Shown in pieces: positions 53,852-64,000 of a stretch of DNA of 64,000 nucleotides. The position numbers and the translations under genes were made by a program. The DNA comes from Bordetella sp. LUAb4 (GTDB lineage: Bacteria > Pseudomonadota > Gammaproteobacteria > Burkholderiales > Burkholderiaceae_B), in assembly GCF_021325795.1 (NCBI RefSeq), contig NZ_JAHPZX010000010.1, positions 124,001-188,000 on the forward strand, read 5' to 3'. Below the pieces are notes generated by a model. The model worked only from the letters and a program-made list of their open reading frames with translations. It had not been told where the DNA came from and did no database searches. Position 1 is the stretch's first letter. Each line of letters starts with the position of its first letter.

Positions 53852-54847
53852 GTGAAACATTCCGCCAAAGTGCCAGCAGGCTTCAAGGTTCATGCCGCCC
53901 GTCATCCGATGTCCGGACTGGCGGACGGCGGGCCGGACCATAGCGAATCGAACCATAGCGGGTCGGACGGCGGGCCGCGCTCAGCGCGCGGCCGTGCGTC
54001 CGATTGGACCTATCACTGCGCCCTCAATCTGCTTAAGTTTCCTGTCGACGAAGCGATCTTCCGGCAGTTGGCATTCATGGGCGAGGACGCCAGGGTCGAC
54101 CGAGCCTGGTTGCTCGAATACAGCGGCGACATGCTGCGCTTTCGTAATACCCACGAGTGGTGCCGCGAGCGGACCCCCTCGTTTGTCGCCGAATTGCAGG
54201 AAGCGCCGACCACGCTGATCGCCTGGCTACACAAATACATGATGCGGGGACAGGCGGTTGCTGTATCGGATACGGCGCATTTGCCACGCACGGCACGCAC
54301 CCTTCAGGTCGAGTTCCTGCGCCAGGGAAACAGAAGTGTCCTCAGCGTGCCGGTTCTTCATGAAGGGAAGCTGTACGGCATCGTCGGTTTCGATACCGTG
54401 GTCGATCAGCGTGCCTGGACCGACGACGAGATCGACGCCTTGTTTCGCTGCGCCGGCCTGATCGCGCAGGCCAGGTTCGGTAATGGCCCGCGGCTTGGCG
54501 CGGACGGGCGGCCGCCTTCTCTCATTTACTTGAGCATGCGTGGCATGGTTCGCGGCGTCGAGCCCGAATCCATCGTGGGCGTGCGCTCGGCGGGCAACTA
54601 CAGCGAAATCTGGTTGGATAGCGGGGCCATGGTGCTGGATTCGCGTGCCCTGGGCATGTGGTCGAGTCTGCTGCCCGGAAAGTTCTTCTTTCGCATCCAC
54701 CGCAACGCCATCATCAATTCCCTGCACGTACTGGACGTGGATCGCCGCAGTGTCGACCGCTGGCAGATACGCATGCGCTCGGCCGAGCGCAGCTGGTCGG
54801 TGTCGCGTTCGTATCGGCAGCATCTGCGGCAGCGCATGGGAATCTGA
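53852..54847 (+). CDS. GAF-LytTR transcriptional regulator
   Basis: 331 residues from GTG 53852, chosen because GAGGGGAAG lies just upstream; ATG 53831 is possible but has a weak site. An N-terminal GAF domain (about 35-205; VDRAWLLEYSGDMLRFRNTHEWC, SVPVLHEGKLYGIVGFDTV) is followed by a LytTR DNA-binding domain (about 225-325; ESIVGVRSAGNYSEIWL, KFFFRIHRNAIINSLHVLDV). LytTR regulators bind paired direct repeats and often control cell-wall, capsule or virulence genes. Here the gene lies between the capsule locus and a beta-lactamase-like operon, either of which could be its target. The signal sensed by the GAF domain is unknown. Confidence 0.88.
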   Translation: MKHSAKVPAGFKVHAARHPMSGLADGGPDHSESNHSGSDGGPRSARGRASDWTYHCALNLLKFPVDEAIFRQLAFMGEDARVDRAWLLEYSGDMLRFRNTHEWCRERTPSFVAELQEAPTTLIAWLHKYMMRGQAVAVSDTAHLPRTARTLQVEFLRQGNRSVLSVPVLHEGKLYGIVGFDTVVDQRAWTDDEIDALFRCAGLIAQARFGNGPRLGADGRPPSLIYLSMRGMVRGVEPESIVGVRSAGNYSEIWLDSGAMVLDSRALGMWSSLLPGKFFFRIHRNAIINSLHVLDVDRRSVDRWQIRMRSAERSWSVSRSYRQHLRQRMGI

Positions 54848-54989
54848 GCCAACCCGCAATCTCACCGACGCATGCGATTCATCAAACCGGCATGTCGTTT
54901 CGTCCTTGTGTAGTAGCCATACGCATGGTTTTTGGGATGATTTCATCTGGCTTGAAATTCCCGCCATGCGCACTTTAGAGAGAATCGGC

Positions 54990-56135
54990 ATGTTCACTTC
55001 CCGCATCCTATCGAACGTTCCCACGCTTGCCTTGGCCGCCGCGTGCGCGCTGGGCGTGAACCAGGCGCGCGCGACCGATCTGGCGCTGAATGACGCCGTG
55101 TCCATGGCGGGCATGCAACTGTTCCTGGATTCGGGCGCCCCCGCCGTCATCATCGGCGTGGTGCGTGGCAACGAGACTGTCATTCAGGAGTATGGCGAAA
55201 CCGCCCCGGGTAGCGGCGTCGAACCGGATGCCCGTTCGATCTTCCGTATCGCCTCGGTGTCCAAGGTGTTCGCCGGTGATGTGCTGGCGTCGCTGGTGGC
55301 CAAGGGCAAGGTCGGCCTGACCGATCCGCTTTCCAACTACGCACCGGACGGGGGGCGCGTCGAGGCCAATGGCCGTCCCCTCACCCTGCTGGATCTGGCC
55401 ACGCACGGGGCCGGCCTGCCGCGTGAGCTGCCGGACCCGGATGCCAAGCCTTCGGACAATCCGTTCGGCGCCTTCAATCGGGCGTACTACTGGAAGTGGA
55501 TCGGCAGCAACAAGCCGGCGGCGGTGCCCGGCACCACCACGCTGTATTCCAATCTGGGCTACGGCTTGTTGGGCGACGCGCTGGGCAAGGCGGGCGGGGC
55601 GGATTATTCGACGGTGCTGGCCAATGAGGTGTTGAAGCCGGCCGGCTTGACGGATACGACCAATGTGCTCAACGACGAGCAGAAGAAGCGCCTGATGGTG
55701 GGCCTGGATCCGATGAACAAGCCCGATCCCAATGCGCCGGCCCCGGACATCATGTACGCCAGCGCGGGTGTCTACACGACGGCCACCGACATGGTGCGCT
55801 GGATGAAGTGGCATCTGGAGGGCGCCAAGCAGCAGAAGCCGGAAGCCCTGTTGGCGCATCAGATGTGGCTGCCCTATGACGGCTTGAAATCCGTGGTCGG
55901 CACCGAGGTCACCGATGCCGACGGCATGGGCCTGGGCTGGGTGGTCAGCCTGCCGCGCAACGGCACGCCTTTGTTGCTGGGGAAAAGCGGCGGCCTGGGC
56001 GGCTTCATGACGTATGTGGTGCTGTCGCCGAATCGCGACTTGGGAATCTTCGTGATGGCAAGCCGGGTGAATTTCGGCATGTTCAACGGCATTCATTCCC
56101 AGGTGCGTGAGCTGGCGGCTGAACTTGGCCGGTGA
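54990..56135 (+). CDS. Serine beta-lactamase-fold protein (AmpC/AmpH-like)
   Basis: 381 residues from ATG 54990 with GAGAG upstream; ATG 54966 is an alternative. A Sec signal (LSNVPTLALAAACALGVNQARA) targets it to the periplasm. The penicillin-binding motifs are present: S-x-x-K as SVSK (Ser89, Lys92), Y-x-N as YSN in TTLYSNLGYG, and KSG in LLLGKSGGLGG. These belong to class C beta-lactamases, D,D-carboxypeptidases and esterases of the same fold; sequence alone does not separate them. It begins an operon with an outer-membrane barrel and a second beta-lactamase-fold gene, just downstream of the LytTR regulator. Confidence 0.85.
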   Translation: MFTSRILSNVPTLALAAACALGVNQARATDLALNDAVSMAGMQLFLDSGAPAVIIGVVRGNETVIQEYGETAPGSGVEPDARSIFRIASVSKVFAGDVLASLVAKGKVGLTDPLSNYAPDGGRVEANGRPLTLLDLATHGAGLPRELPDPDAKPSDNPFGAFNRAYYWKWIGSNKPAAVPGTTTLYSNLGYGLLGDALGKAGGADYSTVLANEVLKPAGLTDTTNVLNDEQKKRLMVGLDPMNKPDPNAPAPDIMYASAGVYTTATDMVRWMKWHLEGAKQQKPEALLAHQMWLPYDGLKSVVGTEVTDADGMGLGWVVSLPRNGTPLLLGKSGGLGGFMTYVVLSPNRDLGIFVMASRVNFGMFNGIHSQVRELAAELGR

Positions 56136-56157
56136 GGGGTTCGTGGGTAGCGTTGCG

Positions 56158-57345
56158 ATGAAGCCGAGACGGGCAGCGCTGGTAGGACTGGTGCTGCTGG
56201 CTTTCGCTGCGCAGCCGGTGCAAGCGCAAGAGCAGGCGCAGGGGAAGGGGCCACCGCCCGCCGATATCTTCAAGACCGAGATCTTCCTTACCCCCTATAG
56301 CGAGCTGGGAGATGGCGCCGGCTTTCCCCGTTTCAACGGCAAGATCCTCGGGCTGACCGGCTACACCAATTACTTCGGCATACGCGATGACAACGGCCAG
56401 ATCCCCCGATCCCACTGGAGCAGTACGCAGCCGCAGGTGGAAGGCGCTTTCGTCCTGCAGTTGACGCAGCGTTTTTCGATACGGACCAAGGCCACCCTGA
56501 ACTCGTCGACGAACGAGACCAAGGACAACGCTTTCTCCGACCTGGGCACCGACCTGAACAATCTGTTCGCCGCCTATACGGCCGACAACTACGCGCTGTA
56601 CGCCGGCAAGGTGGATGTCGGCTACGGCGACGCCTGGCACGTCATCGACGGGCTGTACAGCGGCTTTACCGATGGCTCCGAGTTTCGCGGCGCGGTGGGC
56701 CTGGGCAGCCGCTACACCTTCGATGCGCCGCCAGGCATGGGGACGCACTCTTTCGCCGCGGTGCTGTTCAAGCGCGACGACAGCGGGCTGGGCAAGCGCA
56801 TGAGTTTCAACGATGGCTTCATCAAGCCGGACGAGCCACCCGCGTACAGCGACCAGTTGAAGTCTTTCGTCCTGTCTTATGACTTCCGCGACCTGCCGGG
56901 GCTGGATGGGATCTCGGGCGGTGTGGACGCGGGCCGGCTGCAGGCGCAGCCGGGTTATGGCTCCAGCGCCAACACGGTATCGGCGCGCTTGCGCTACGAC
57001 CGGGCGCTGCAAAGCGGGTGGAACCTGAGCTGGTTCAACGAGGCCACCCATGCCAGCGCGTTTCATGGCGCGCCGGTCGACAACAACAATGTCGTGACGT
57101 CGATGTCGTTCTCGCGCGACCGTTGGCAGTTGGTGGCGACCGCGGCCGCGCGCAAGCTGTCGGCCAGCGATGCCACGCTGGCCCGCTATGGCCTGCGCGG
57201 CGAGTGGGACTGGGCGGTCTCCGGCGCGGTCACCTATGTGACACCCATAGGTTTCATTTTCCAGGCGGGGTTGACGCGCCAGCGCGACCAGTCGCTCGTT
57301 ATCAACCAGGGCGTGTTCCGTATTGCCTATCAAATGGAATTCTGA
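56158..57345 (+). CDS. Outer-membrane beta-barrel protein (unknown family)
   Basis: 395 residues from ATG 56158 (MKPRRAALVG). The signal peptide ends AQPVQAQ. The mature part alternates short amphipathic strands with aromatic girdles (TEIFLTPYSELG, IRTKATLNSS, FVLSYDFRDLP) and ends in phenylalanine after IAYQME, as outer-membrane barrels do. About 16 strands are likely. I do not recognise the family. It is 22 bases after the first beta-lactamase-fold gene and 7 bases before the second, so the three are surely co-transcribed and may form an envelope uptake or peptidoglycan-recycling unit. Confidence 0.7.
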   Translation: MKPRRAALVGLVLLAFAAQPVQAQEQAQGKGPPPADIFKTEIFLTPYSELGDGAGFPRFNGKILGLTGYTNYFGIRDDNGQIPRSHWSSTQPQVEGAFVLQLTQRFSIRTKATLNSSTNETKDNAFSDLGTDLNNLFAAYTADNYALYAGKVDVGYGDAWHVIDGLYSGFTDGSEFRGAVGLGSRYTFDAPPGMGTHSFAAVLFKRDDSGLGKRMSFNDGFIKPDEPPAYSDQLKSFVLSYDFRDLPGLDGISGGVDAGRLQAQPGYGSSANTVSARLRYDRALQSGWNLSWFNEATHASAFHGAPVDNNNVVTSMSFSRDRWQLVATAAARKLSASDATLARYGLRGEWDWAVSGAVTYVTPIGFIFQAGLTRQRDQSLVINQGVFRIAYQMEF

Positions 57346-57352
57346 GGTGATC

Positions 57353-58990
57353 ATGATCAGCAAACCTTCTCTTATCGCGGCGGCTGTCCTGCTGGCCGTG
57401 GGCGGCGTGACGGCGGCGGGGGCTCAGCCGGGGTCAGGGGCGCAGCCAAAGTCGGCCCCCCTGGCGGCGTCCCCAGTGGAATCGCCGGTGGTGCCGATTG
57501 CCTTGGGCGCCAGCCCGCCCGCGGATGCCGTGGCAATGCCCAAGGGCAGCCGCGAGCAGGCGGTCCAGGCCCTGCCTCGCATCATCGACAGCGTGCTCAA
57601 GCGCAGCCACGTGCCCGGCATGGCCGTGGCCGTCGTGGTCGATGGCAAGACCGTATTCGCCCAAGGCTACGGCAAGCGCCGGGTAGGTGAAGAGGGTGTC
57701 GTGAACGCGCAGACGGTGTTCCAGATCGCCTCGATCTCCAAGTCGATCTCGGCCACCGTGGCGGCCATCGAGGTGGGCAAGGGAGCCGTGTCGTGGAACG
57801 ATCCCGTGTCCCGTTATCTGCCCAACTTCAAGCTGAGCGACCCTTACGTGTCGATGCATGGCACGATAGGCGATTTCTTCGCGCATCGCAGCGGCTTGCC
57901 CGGTACCGCTGGCGATGACCTGGAAGATCTGGGATTCAAGCGCGCCGAAGTCATCGAGCGCCTGCGGCTGTTGCTGCTGGATGATTTCCGCACCTCCTAC
58001 CACTACGCCAACTTCAGCACGACCATAGGTGCCGAGGCCGTGGCGGCCGCCGTGAAGCAACCGTGGGAAAGCCTGGCCGAGGAGCAACTGTTCAAGCCCT
58101 TGGGCATGGCGACGACCAGCTATCGATACCGTGACTACGTCGCGCGTCAGAACCGCGCGTCCCTGCACGTCTACCATCACGGCGTGTTCGAGCCGCTGGG
58201 CCAGCGCGATGCCGACGAGCAGGCCCCCGCCGGCGGCGTTTCGTCCAGCGTGGTCGATCTGGCGGAATGGCTCAAGTTGCTGCTTGGTGATGGAAGCTAT
58301 CAAGGCAAGCCACTCATCGCGCCGGCGGCCCTGCTGCCGGCGCTGTCGCCGCAATCGTTCAGCGCGCTACCGCACGCGATCGACGCGCGGCCTGGGTTCT
58401 ATGGCTATGGTTTCAACGTCAATACCGAAACGGGTGGGCGTCCTGCCATGGGGCATTCGGGCGCCTTTCTGCTGGGGGCGGGAACGGCATTCAGAATCGT
58501 GCCGTCGGCGGGCATCGGCATCGTGGTCCTGACCAATGGCGCGCCGGTGGGCGCGGCCGAGGCCGTGGTCGCGGAATTCCTCGATACGGCCTTGTACGGC
58601 AAGGCCAGCCGCGACTGGTTCGCTGCCTACAACGGCGTCATGCAGGGCTTTTTCGCGCCGCAGGCGGATCTGTCGTCGCAGAAGCCCCCGGCCAAGCCGG
58701 CGCCCGCGCAGCCCTTGCAGCAGTACACGGGCCATTTCGACAATCCCTATTACGGACCGGCGGAGATCCGCGAGGTGAACGGTGGCCTGACCTTGACGCT
58801 GGGACCCAAGGCGATGGTATTCCCGCTGAAACACTGGGACGGCGCCACGTTCGCCTTCACGCCGGCCGGCGAGGCGGAATTGGTCGACTCGCTTGCGTCG
58901 ATGACTTTCACCGGAACGCCGGACCAGGCGCGCGGCTTCGTCATCAAACTTTACGACGAGAACGGGGTAGGGCGCTGGACCAGGAAATAG
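57353..58990 (+). CDS. Serine beta-lactamase-fold hydrolase with C-terminal beta domain
   Basis: 545 residues from ATG 57353 (MISKPSLIAAA). A signal peptide ending AAGAQ and a proline/alanine-rich linker precede the hydrolase domain, with S-x-x-K as SISK, Y-x-N as YAN, and HSG in MGHSGAFLLGAG in place of KTG. The last 110 residues or so, after a second proline-rich linker, form a small beta domain (YTGHFDNPYYGPAEIREVNG) of the DUF3471 kind found in esterases and AmpH-like peptidases. The HSG motif points to an esterase, peptidase or D-amino-acid amidase rather than an efficient beta-lactamase. It is the third gene of the operon. Confidence 0.83.
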   Translation: MISKPSLIAAAVLLAVGGVTAAGAQPGSGAQPKSAPLAASPVESPVVPIALGASPPADAVAMPKGSREQAVQALPRIIDSVLKRSHVPGMAVAVVVDGKTVFAQGYGKRRVGEEGVVNAQTVFQIASISKSISATVAAIEVGKGAVSWNDPVSRYLPNFKLSDPYVSMHGTIGDFFAHRSGLPGTAGDDLEDLGFKRAEVIERLRLLLLDDFRTSYHYANFSTTIGAEAVAAAVKQPWESLAEEQLFKPLGMATTSYRYRDYVARQNRASLHVYHHGVFEPLGQRDADEQAPAGGVSSSVVDLAEWLKLLLGDGSYQGKPLIAPAALLPALSPQSFSALPHAIDARPGFYGYGFNVNTETGGRPAMGHSGAFLLGAGTAFRIVPSAGIGIVVLTNGAPVGAAEAVVAEFLDTALYGKASRDWFAAYNGVMQGFFAPQADLSSQKPPAKPAPAQPLQQYTGHFDNPYYGPAEIREVNGGLTLTLGPKAMVFPLKHWDGATFAFTPAGEAELVDSLASMTFTGTPDQARGFVIKLYDENGVGRWTRK

Positions 58991-59050
58991 CGCGACGGCG
59001 GTGCCGGGAGGCGTGATGCCTACCGCGATCATGCGGCGACGGACTGGCGT

Positions 59051-62000
59051 TCAGAACCGGTAAGCCGCCCTCAGGGTCAGGGCCTGGTCCCGATAATTGC
59101 CGCTGGCCCGCAAGGCATATTCCGTCTTCAATTCCCACTTCTTGGCCGTCACGTATTCCAGGCCCGCCGCCAGGTTGCCGTAGGTCCGGGGCATGCCGGA
59201 GCGCAGGGAGAACGGCGCGGCGTTGACGTTGCTCAGCTGCATGCTGGTCACGACGTCACCGCCGCTCAGGAAGCTGGCACCGGCGGCGACGTAGCTGCGC
59301 AAGGTGGCGCCGCCTTTCAGGTCATGGCGGCCACCCAGCTCCAGCATCGGCGACACCATATAGGACGTGGTGCGATTACCCGCCACCTTCAGGTCGAACA
59401 GGTCGCTGCCGGATTCCTGGTACCGCTTCTGGCGCACATGGTTCACATCCAGATCCACATAGGGCCGCAGATACCAGGACGGCTGGCTGAACTCGTACGC
59501 GGCGCGCAAGCGGCCAGCGACGAAGGCGGCGTCCGGGGTGCTCTTGGCCGTGCCGTCCAGCGTGTCGCGCGACATGCGGCTGTTGTCCACGCCGGCATGC
59601 ACGGCCATCGAGATCTGCCAGGGCGCGTTGTTGTACTTCAAGGCCAGGCCGCCCGCATACGTGTCGCTATAGGCCCGCACGCCCGATGCGGTGGTCTTGC
59701 CGTAGGAATAGTTCAAGGTGCCGCCCAGGAACCAGTTGCGGGCGATCTCGTGCTGGCCGCCCACCGTGAGCGTGGTCTGGCGGATGCGATAGGCTTCATC
59801 GGAAGCCGTGCCGTCGCGCGAAGTCCAGTTGGTGTCCACACGCGTCCACGTGCAATTGCCCTCGCGCAGGATGGTGTTCTCGCCGACGAAGGTCGGGCAG
59901 CTCATCATGCGGTTCATCGACGTGTAGGATGAATGGATCTGGTTGGCGGCTCGTGCGAACTGGCCGTCATGGGCGACCTTGTTCAAGGCGTCGCGATACT
60001 GCTGCGCGTTCTGCACGCCGGTGAACTTGTCGAACACCGCGCCGTCGCCGACCTGGCCCTGCTCCCACAGGCCTTGCAGCGAATTGGCGATGTTCATGCG
60101 GTCGGCCGACAGCCCCAGCGATGGCGCCACGAAATTGGCGGTGACGGACACCAGCGGGTCGCGCCAGCCGCCTGCGCCGTTGTTCTTCAGTTGATAGTCG
60201 AACAGCGGGCTGCTGCTGGCTACCGCGGGAATCGTGCCCTGCGCTTCGTCGAAATGGCCGATGCCCAGCCAGATGTCCTTCACCGGATTGTGCAGCACGG
60301 GCGTCAACGTGCCGCCGAAGCTGGCCGGTCCCGCGACCGAGATGAAGTCGCTATTGTGATGGCCATAGTCCAGGTCCGGGCTGTAGGTTCCGGTGTTGTT
60401 GAATGATCCCTGGATGCGCGTGGCCATGAAGTTGCCCGGACCGCCCGGATTGAGCACGCCCGCATTGGCCAGATTGCCCTGCAGCCGGCTGCCGCTATAC
60501 AGGCGGCCGCCCGAGTCGTTGTTGAAGCTGCTGCCGGCGGGCAGGAGCACGTCGCCCGCCACGATGCCGGTATTGTTCACGGTGGCCAGGTTGGTGGCTT
60601 CGATGGCTGTCCTGCCCTGGATGGTGCCGGCGTTGTTGATGGTGGTGGCCGCCAGCGGCGCGATGGCAAGGATGGCCGTGCCGGAATCGCCATTGGCGCT
60701 GAGCAGGGCGTTCTGGTCCAGCGTGATGGCGATCGCCTGGCCGCCGCCGTTGGCGCCGTTGCTGACGGCCGCCAGGGCAGGGGTGTTCGCGGCGGTGGCC
60801 ATGACGCGCGCGTTCTGTTCGAGATGGACGCTGATGGCGCCGCCGCGCGCGGCCTGGCCGGCGGGAAGGTCATATTGATAGAACGTGCCGTCCTTGAATA
60901 CCGCGCCACCGCCCGCGCTCATGGCCAGGATGGCCGGCGCGTTGCCGCCCGTGGTCTGGATCGTCCCGCCGCTGCTCACGGTGATGGCCACGTTGCCCCC
61001 ATCGCCCAAGCGGCCGCTCAGGTTGGCATCCTGGATCAGGCTGCTGGAGTAGCTGGCGGCGGCTTGATCGCCGGTGATGCCGCCACCGCCCCCCACGCTT
61101 TGCGCGAACAGGCCGATCGCGCCATTGCCCGTGGTCGTCACGGTTCCCGCGATCGAAAGGGTGATCGCGCCGCCATTACCGCTATTGCCGTCGCCGTCAT
61201 TCTGGCCTTGCGGGCTGCCCGCCAGTGTGCTCGAGGCGGGCTGTGTGGCCAGGCCGGCGATGCCGCCGCCCGCGCCTATGCTTTGCGCCACGATGCCGTG
61301 CGAATCGATGCCGGCGGTGTGGATGGCGCCGCCCGCGCCCTGGCTGACCGTCACGGTGCCCCCGGCGCCGGTCTGCCGGGCGAGGGACGCGAAGGTAATC
61401 TTGCTGGCCGTTGATGCGGGCGCGCCGCCGTTGTCCAGGGTGACGTAACCGCCGCCGCCGCCCACGCTCTGGGCGAGAATGCCGAAGGACAGCGCGCCGC
61501 CGGTATTGATCACGCCATTGGCATTGGCGACGGTGACGGCGCCGCCGCTGACGTCGAGGCTGCCGTTCGCGGAGCCGGTGATGGAACCGATGGCGGGTGC
61601 AAGGCTCCCCAGCTGGATATCGACGCCGCCCAAGGGGACGCTGGACGACACGATGGCCACGCCGCCGCCACCGCCGACGCTTTGCGCCAGGATGCCGGGC
61701 GACAGCGCACCTTGCGTGGTGATGCGGCCAGTGGTGTTGCTGACACTCACGGCACCGCCCGATTCCGCGGCGGTGTTGCCGAAGCCCTGCATGGTCCAGC
61801 CGTATTCGCCCCCCAAAGTCAGCGCCAACGATGCCGCCTGCGTAGTGGTGGCGCCCGCGGCCGCGGCTGTCTGGACGATCTGGCTGAGATCGAGCGTGGT
61901 GATGCCGCCGCCACCGCCCACGCTCTGCGCCAGGATGCCGGCCGAGCCAGGGCCGTTGGTGGTGAGCGTGCCGCCGTGCATGACGGTCGTCTGGCCGCCG

Positions 62001-64000
62001 TTGCTGGTGCTCTGGAACAATGGCAGATCACCCGTGCCGCCCAGCGCCACGGTAGCCGTGATGCCGCTCCACGGGAACAGCGTCTGATCGACGGCGGTCA
62101 GGCCGCCGCCGCCACCCACGCTCTGGGCGAGGATGCCCGGGGCTTGACTACCCTGGGTGCTGATCACGCTGCTGCCAGCGCCGGCATCGACAGTGACCGC
62201 GCCGCCCGCGCCGCTGGCCCCACCTGTGCCGCCCGTATGCAGATTGACCGCCGAGTTCAGCGCGGACACGCCCTTGGAGCCCAGCAGGTTGATGATGCGT
62301 GTGATCTTGTCCAGGATGGCGGGCGCATCGCCGCCGGCGGCCGCGGTGACGACCTCTTGCAGGCTTTGGCTGCTGGACGCAGCGCGCCCGCCGCCACCGC
62401 CGACGCTTTGCGCCACGATGCCCGCCGAACCCGTGCCTTACGTGGCGATGACGCCCGTGTTGATGACGGTGCTGGGCGTGGCCGCCGAGCCGCCGCCGTC
62501 GCCGCCCGAACCGCCATCGCCACCCACTTGCTGGGTGGCGCCGAATTGCGGCAAGCCCACGGAGAAGATGTTCTGTCCCGCGGAGGTTGCGGCCTGGATC
62601 AATGCATCGAGGCTGCCCAGCAGGGAAGACACGCCGCTGGCGTCTATCGTGCCGGCATTGCCGCCGCCTCCGCCTATGCTTTGCGCCAGGATGCCCGGCG
62701 CGTGGTCGCCCGCCGTGGTGATGCGGCCGTCGTTGCGCACAGTGAAGGCACTGGCCTGGCTGCCCGAGCCGCCGCTGCCGCCTACCGTGACGCCCATCGT
62801 CAAGTTGATGGTCTTGTTGGCGGTGACTTCGGGTCCGCTTTCCAGCCAGGTGGCGGCTTTCGCGAGCAAGCCGGATACGCTGGCCGGCGATCCCAGTATG
62901 TCGTTGAACGAGGCGGCATCATGGGATTGCACGATGCCGCCGTTGCCCCCGCCCCCACCTATGCTCTGGGCGACGATGCCGGCCGACCCGGTGGCCTGGG
63001 TCGTGACGATGCCCGTCGCCGAATTGGTGATTTGCACCTCACCGCCCGTGCCGCCGGCGCCGCCCTGCGCACCTTGGCGCAGGCTGAATTGCACGTCGAA
63101 CATGGACGAACCGATGGTGGGCGATTTCAAGGGCGCGATGACCGCGCCGCCGTTGCCGCCGCCCCCACCCACGCTTTGCGCCACGATGCCGCTGCTTTGC
63201 GCGGCGGCGGTCGTGATGCTGCCGTCATTGATGATCTGGATCAATCCGCCATTGCCCGCGGTCTGGCCCTTGCCGCCATGGGTGACCACCACGGCTACGG
63301 TTCCCGTTGGGTTGTCGCCGGTGGGCGGCGCGATGGTGATGCTGCGGGAGTCGGCCATGCCGCCATTGCCGCCGCCCCCGCCTATGCTTTGCGCCAGTAC
63401 GCCATTGCTCTGAGCGCCCAGGGTGCTGATCGACCCACGCCGGCCCTGCGAGAGGACCACCATGCCGCCCGAACCGCCACTGCCGCCCTGGCCCCCGGTA
63501 GCCACCGTGACATCCAGGCCGACGCCCACGCCCACTGCGGTGGCCGAACCGGCATTGCCACCGCCGCCGCCTATGCTTTGCAGCAGCACGCCGGACGAAC
63601 CATCCCCCTGCGTGCTGATCTTGCCGGCACTGCCCAATTGCACTTCGGCACCGTCACCGGCGGCGCCGCCGCTGCCGCCGATGGCGATGGCGGCGATCAC
63701 GCCGGTGGCGTTGGCGTCGCCGCCGAAGCCGCCGCCGCCTCCTATGCTTTGCAGCGACACGGCGGGACTGTGGTCGCCCGTGGTGGCGATGTCGCCCAGG
63801 TTGAGCATGACGATATTGCCGCCATTACCCGCCGCGCCGCCGTGGCCGCCGCCGACGGCGATGATGCCGTTGGCCGAGCCGGCCAAGCCGCCACCGCCAC
63901 CGGCGCTGGTCGCCAGTACCGCGGCGGCATCGTCGCCCTGGGTGCTGATGGTGCCCGAGTTGCCAAGGGTGATGGCCCGGCCGGCCTGGCCGCCCGATCC
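59051..64000 (-). pseudogene. Giant glycine-rich autotransporter interrupted by an in-frame stop (partial at right edge)
   Basis: One continuous reading frame of about 1650 codons on the minus strand, open at 64000 and ending at 59051, broken once by TAA at 62438-62440. The passenger consists of many repeats around AQSVGGGGG, each followed by a small beta-helix rung. The C-terminal 270 residues or so are an autotransporter barrel (CTWTRVDTNWTSRDGTASDEA onward) that ends in YRF. The stop falls between GVIAT and GTGSAG, where repeats elsewhere read TQG, so a CAA-to-TAA change is the simplest cause. Downstream coding character is intact. It may be a recent null allele, a sequencing error, or an allele read through. 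The N-terminus is outside the window. Confidence 0.85.
61400..64000 (-). repeat. AQSVGGGGG repeat array in the autotransporter passenger
   Basis: Between about 61400 and the right edge the coding strand repeats a block reading G-I-x-A-Q-S-[VI]-G-G-G-G-G roughly every 50-85 codons (for example at 63725, 63555, 63370, 63165, 62955, 62665, 62395, 62110, 61905, 61670 and 61455). It encodes beta-helix rungs. The repeats are protein-level and spaced irregularly; they are not a CRISPR array. Confidence 0.8.

Noticed and set aside
54540-54989. N-terminal extension of the first beta-lactamase-fold gene
   Set aside because: It overlaps the LytTR domain of the upstream regulator in another frame; the signal peptide starts at 54990.
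61400-64000. Possible CRISPR or short tandem DNA array
   Set aside because: Repeats are codon-level echoes of a protein motif with irregular spacing and no unique spacers of constant length.

Overview
The window is GC-rich, densely coded DNA of a beta-proteobacterium, most likely Bordetella or its close relative Achromobacter (Alcaligenaceae). The reasons are three Bug/TctC-type periplasmic solute-binding proteins, many small LysR- or LacI-controlled catabolic operons, a Vi-type capsule locus and a very large autotransporter. The genus is an inference from gene content; no 16S rRNA is present.

Layout. 1-2849 (+) holds the end of a glycosyltransferase, a CgeB-like glycosyltransferase and a membrane GT2 enzyme. 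2832-11980 (-) holds a single-module, highly reducing type I polyketide synthase (KS-AT-DH-degenerate cMT-ER-KR-ACP, no thioesterase) followed 8 bases later by an alpha-oxoamine synthase (AONS/serine palmitoyltransferase family). Together they look like a pathway for an amino-ketone, sphingoid-like lipid. A tRNA-Lys(CTT) with a strong promoter and a terminator sits at 12492-12567, followed by a gluconate-permease remnant. 13274-17838 is a Bug-PrpD-quinone oxidoreductase operon with a divergent LysR gene. 17987-24044 is an aldonic-acid-type operon (TRAP transporter plus IlvD/Edd dehydratase) with a divergent LacI-type regulator and a perfect 16-bp palindromic operator. 24103-30054 is a five-gene operon (two Bug proteins, RraA-like aldolase, D-2-hydroxyacid dehydrogenase, amidohydrolase) with a divergent LysR gene. 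30568-38374 resembles trans-4-hydroxyproline catabolism: proline racemase-type epimerase, DadA-like oxidase, DHDPS-family deaminase, MFS transporter, plus an amidohydrolase, a GAF protein and an acetamidase.

39958-53653 (+) is a Vi-antigen-type capsule locus in the order tviB-tviD-tviE-vexA-vexB-vexC-vexD-vexE-vexL. It differs from the Salmonella/Achromobacter arrangement as I know it: tviC (the C4 epimerase) is absent, the VexB permease has an extra N-terminal region of about 195 residues, and the VexC ABC ATPase has lost Walker A, Walker B, signature and H-loop residues. I regard this possible non-hydrolysing export ATPase as the most striking signal in the window.

53852-58990 encodes a GAF-LytTR regulator, followed by a serine beta-lactamase-fold protein, an outer-membrane barrel and a second beta-lactamase-fold protein. 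59051-64000 (-) is a giant glycine-rich autotransporter interrupted by one in-frame TAA codon; it runs off the right edge.
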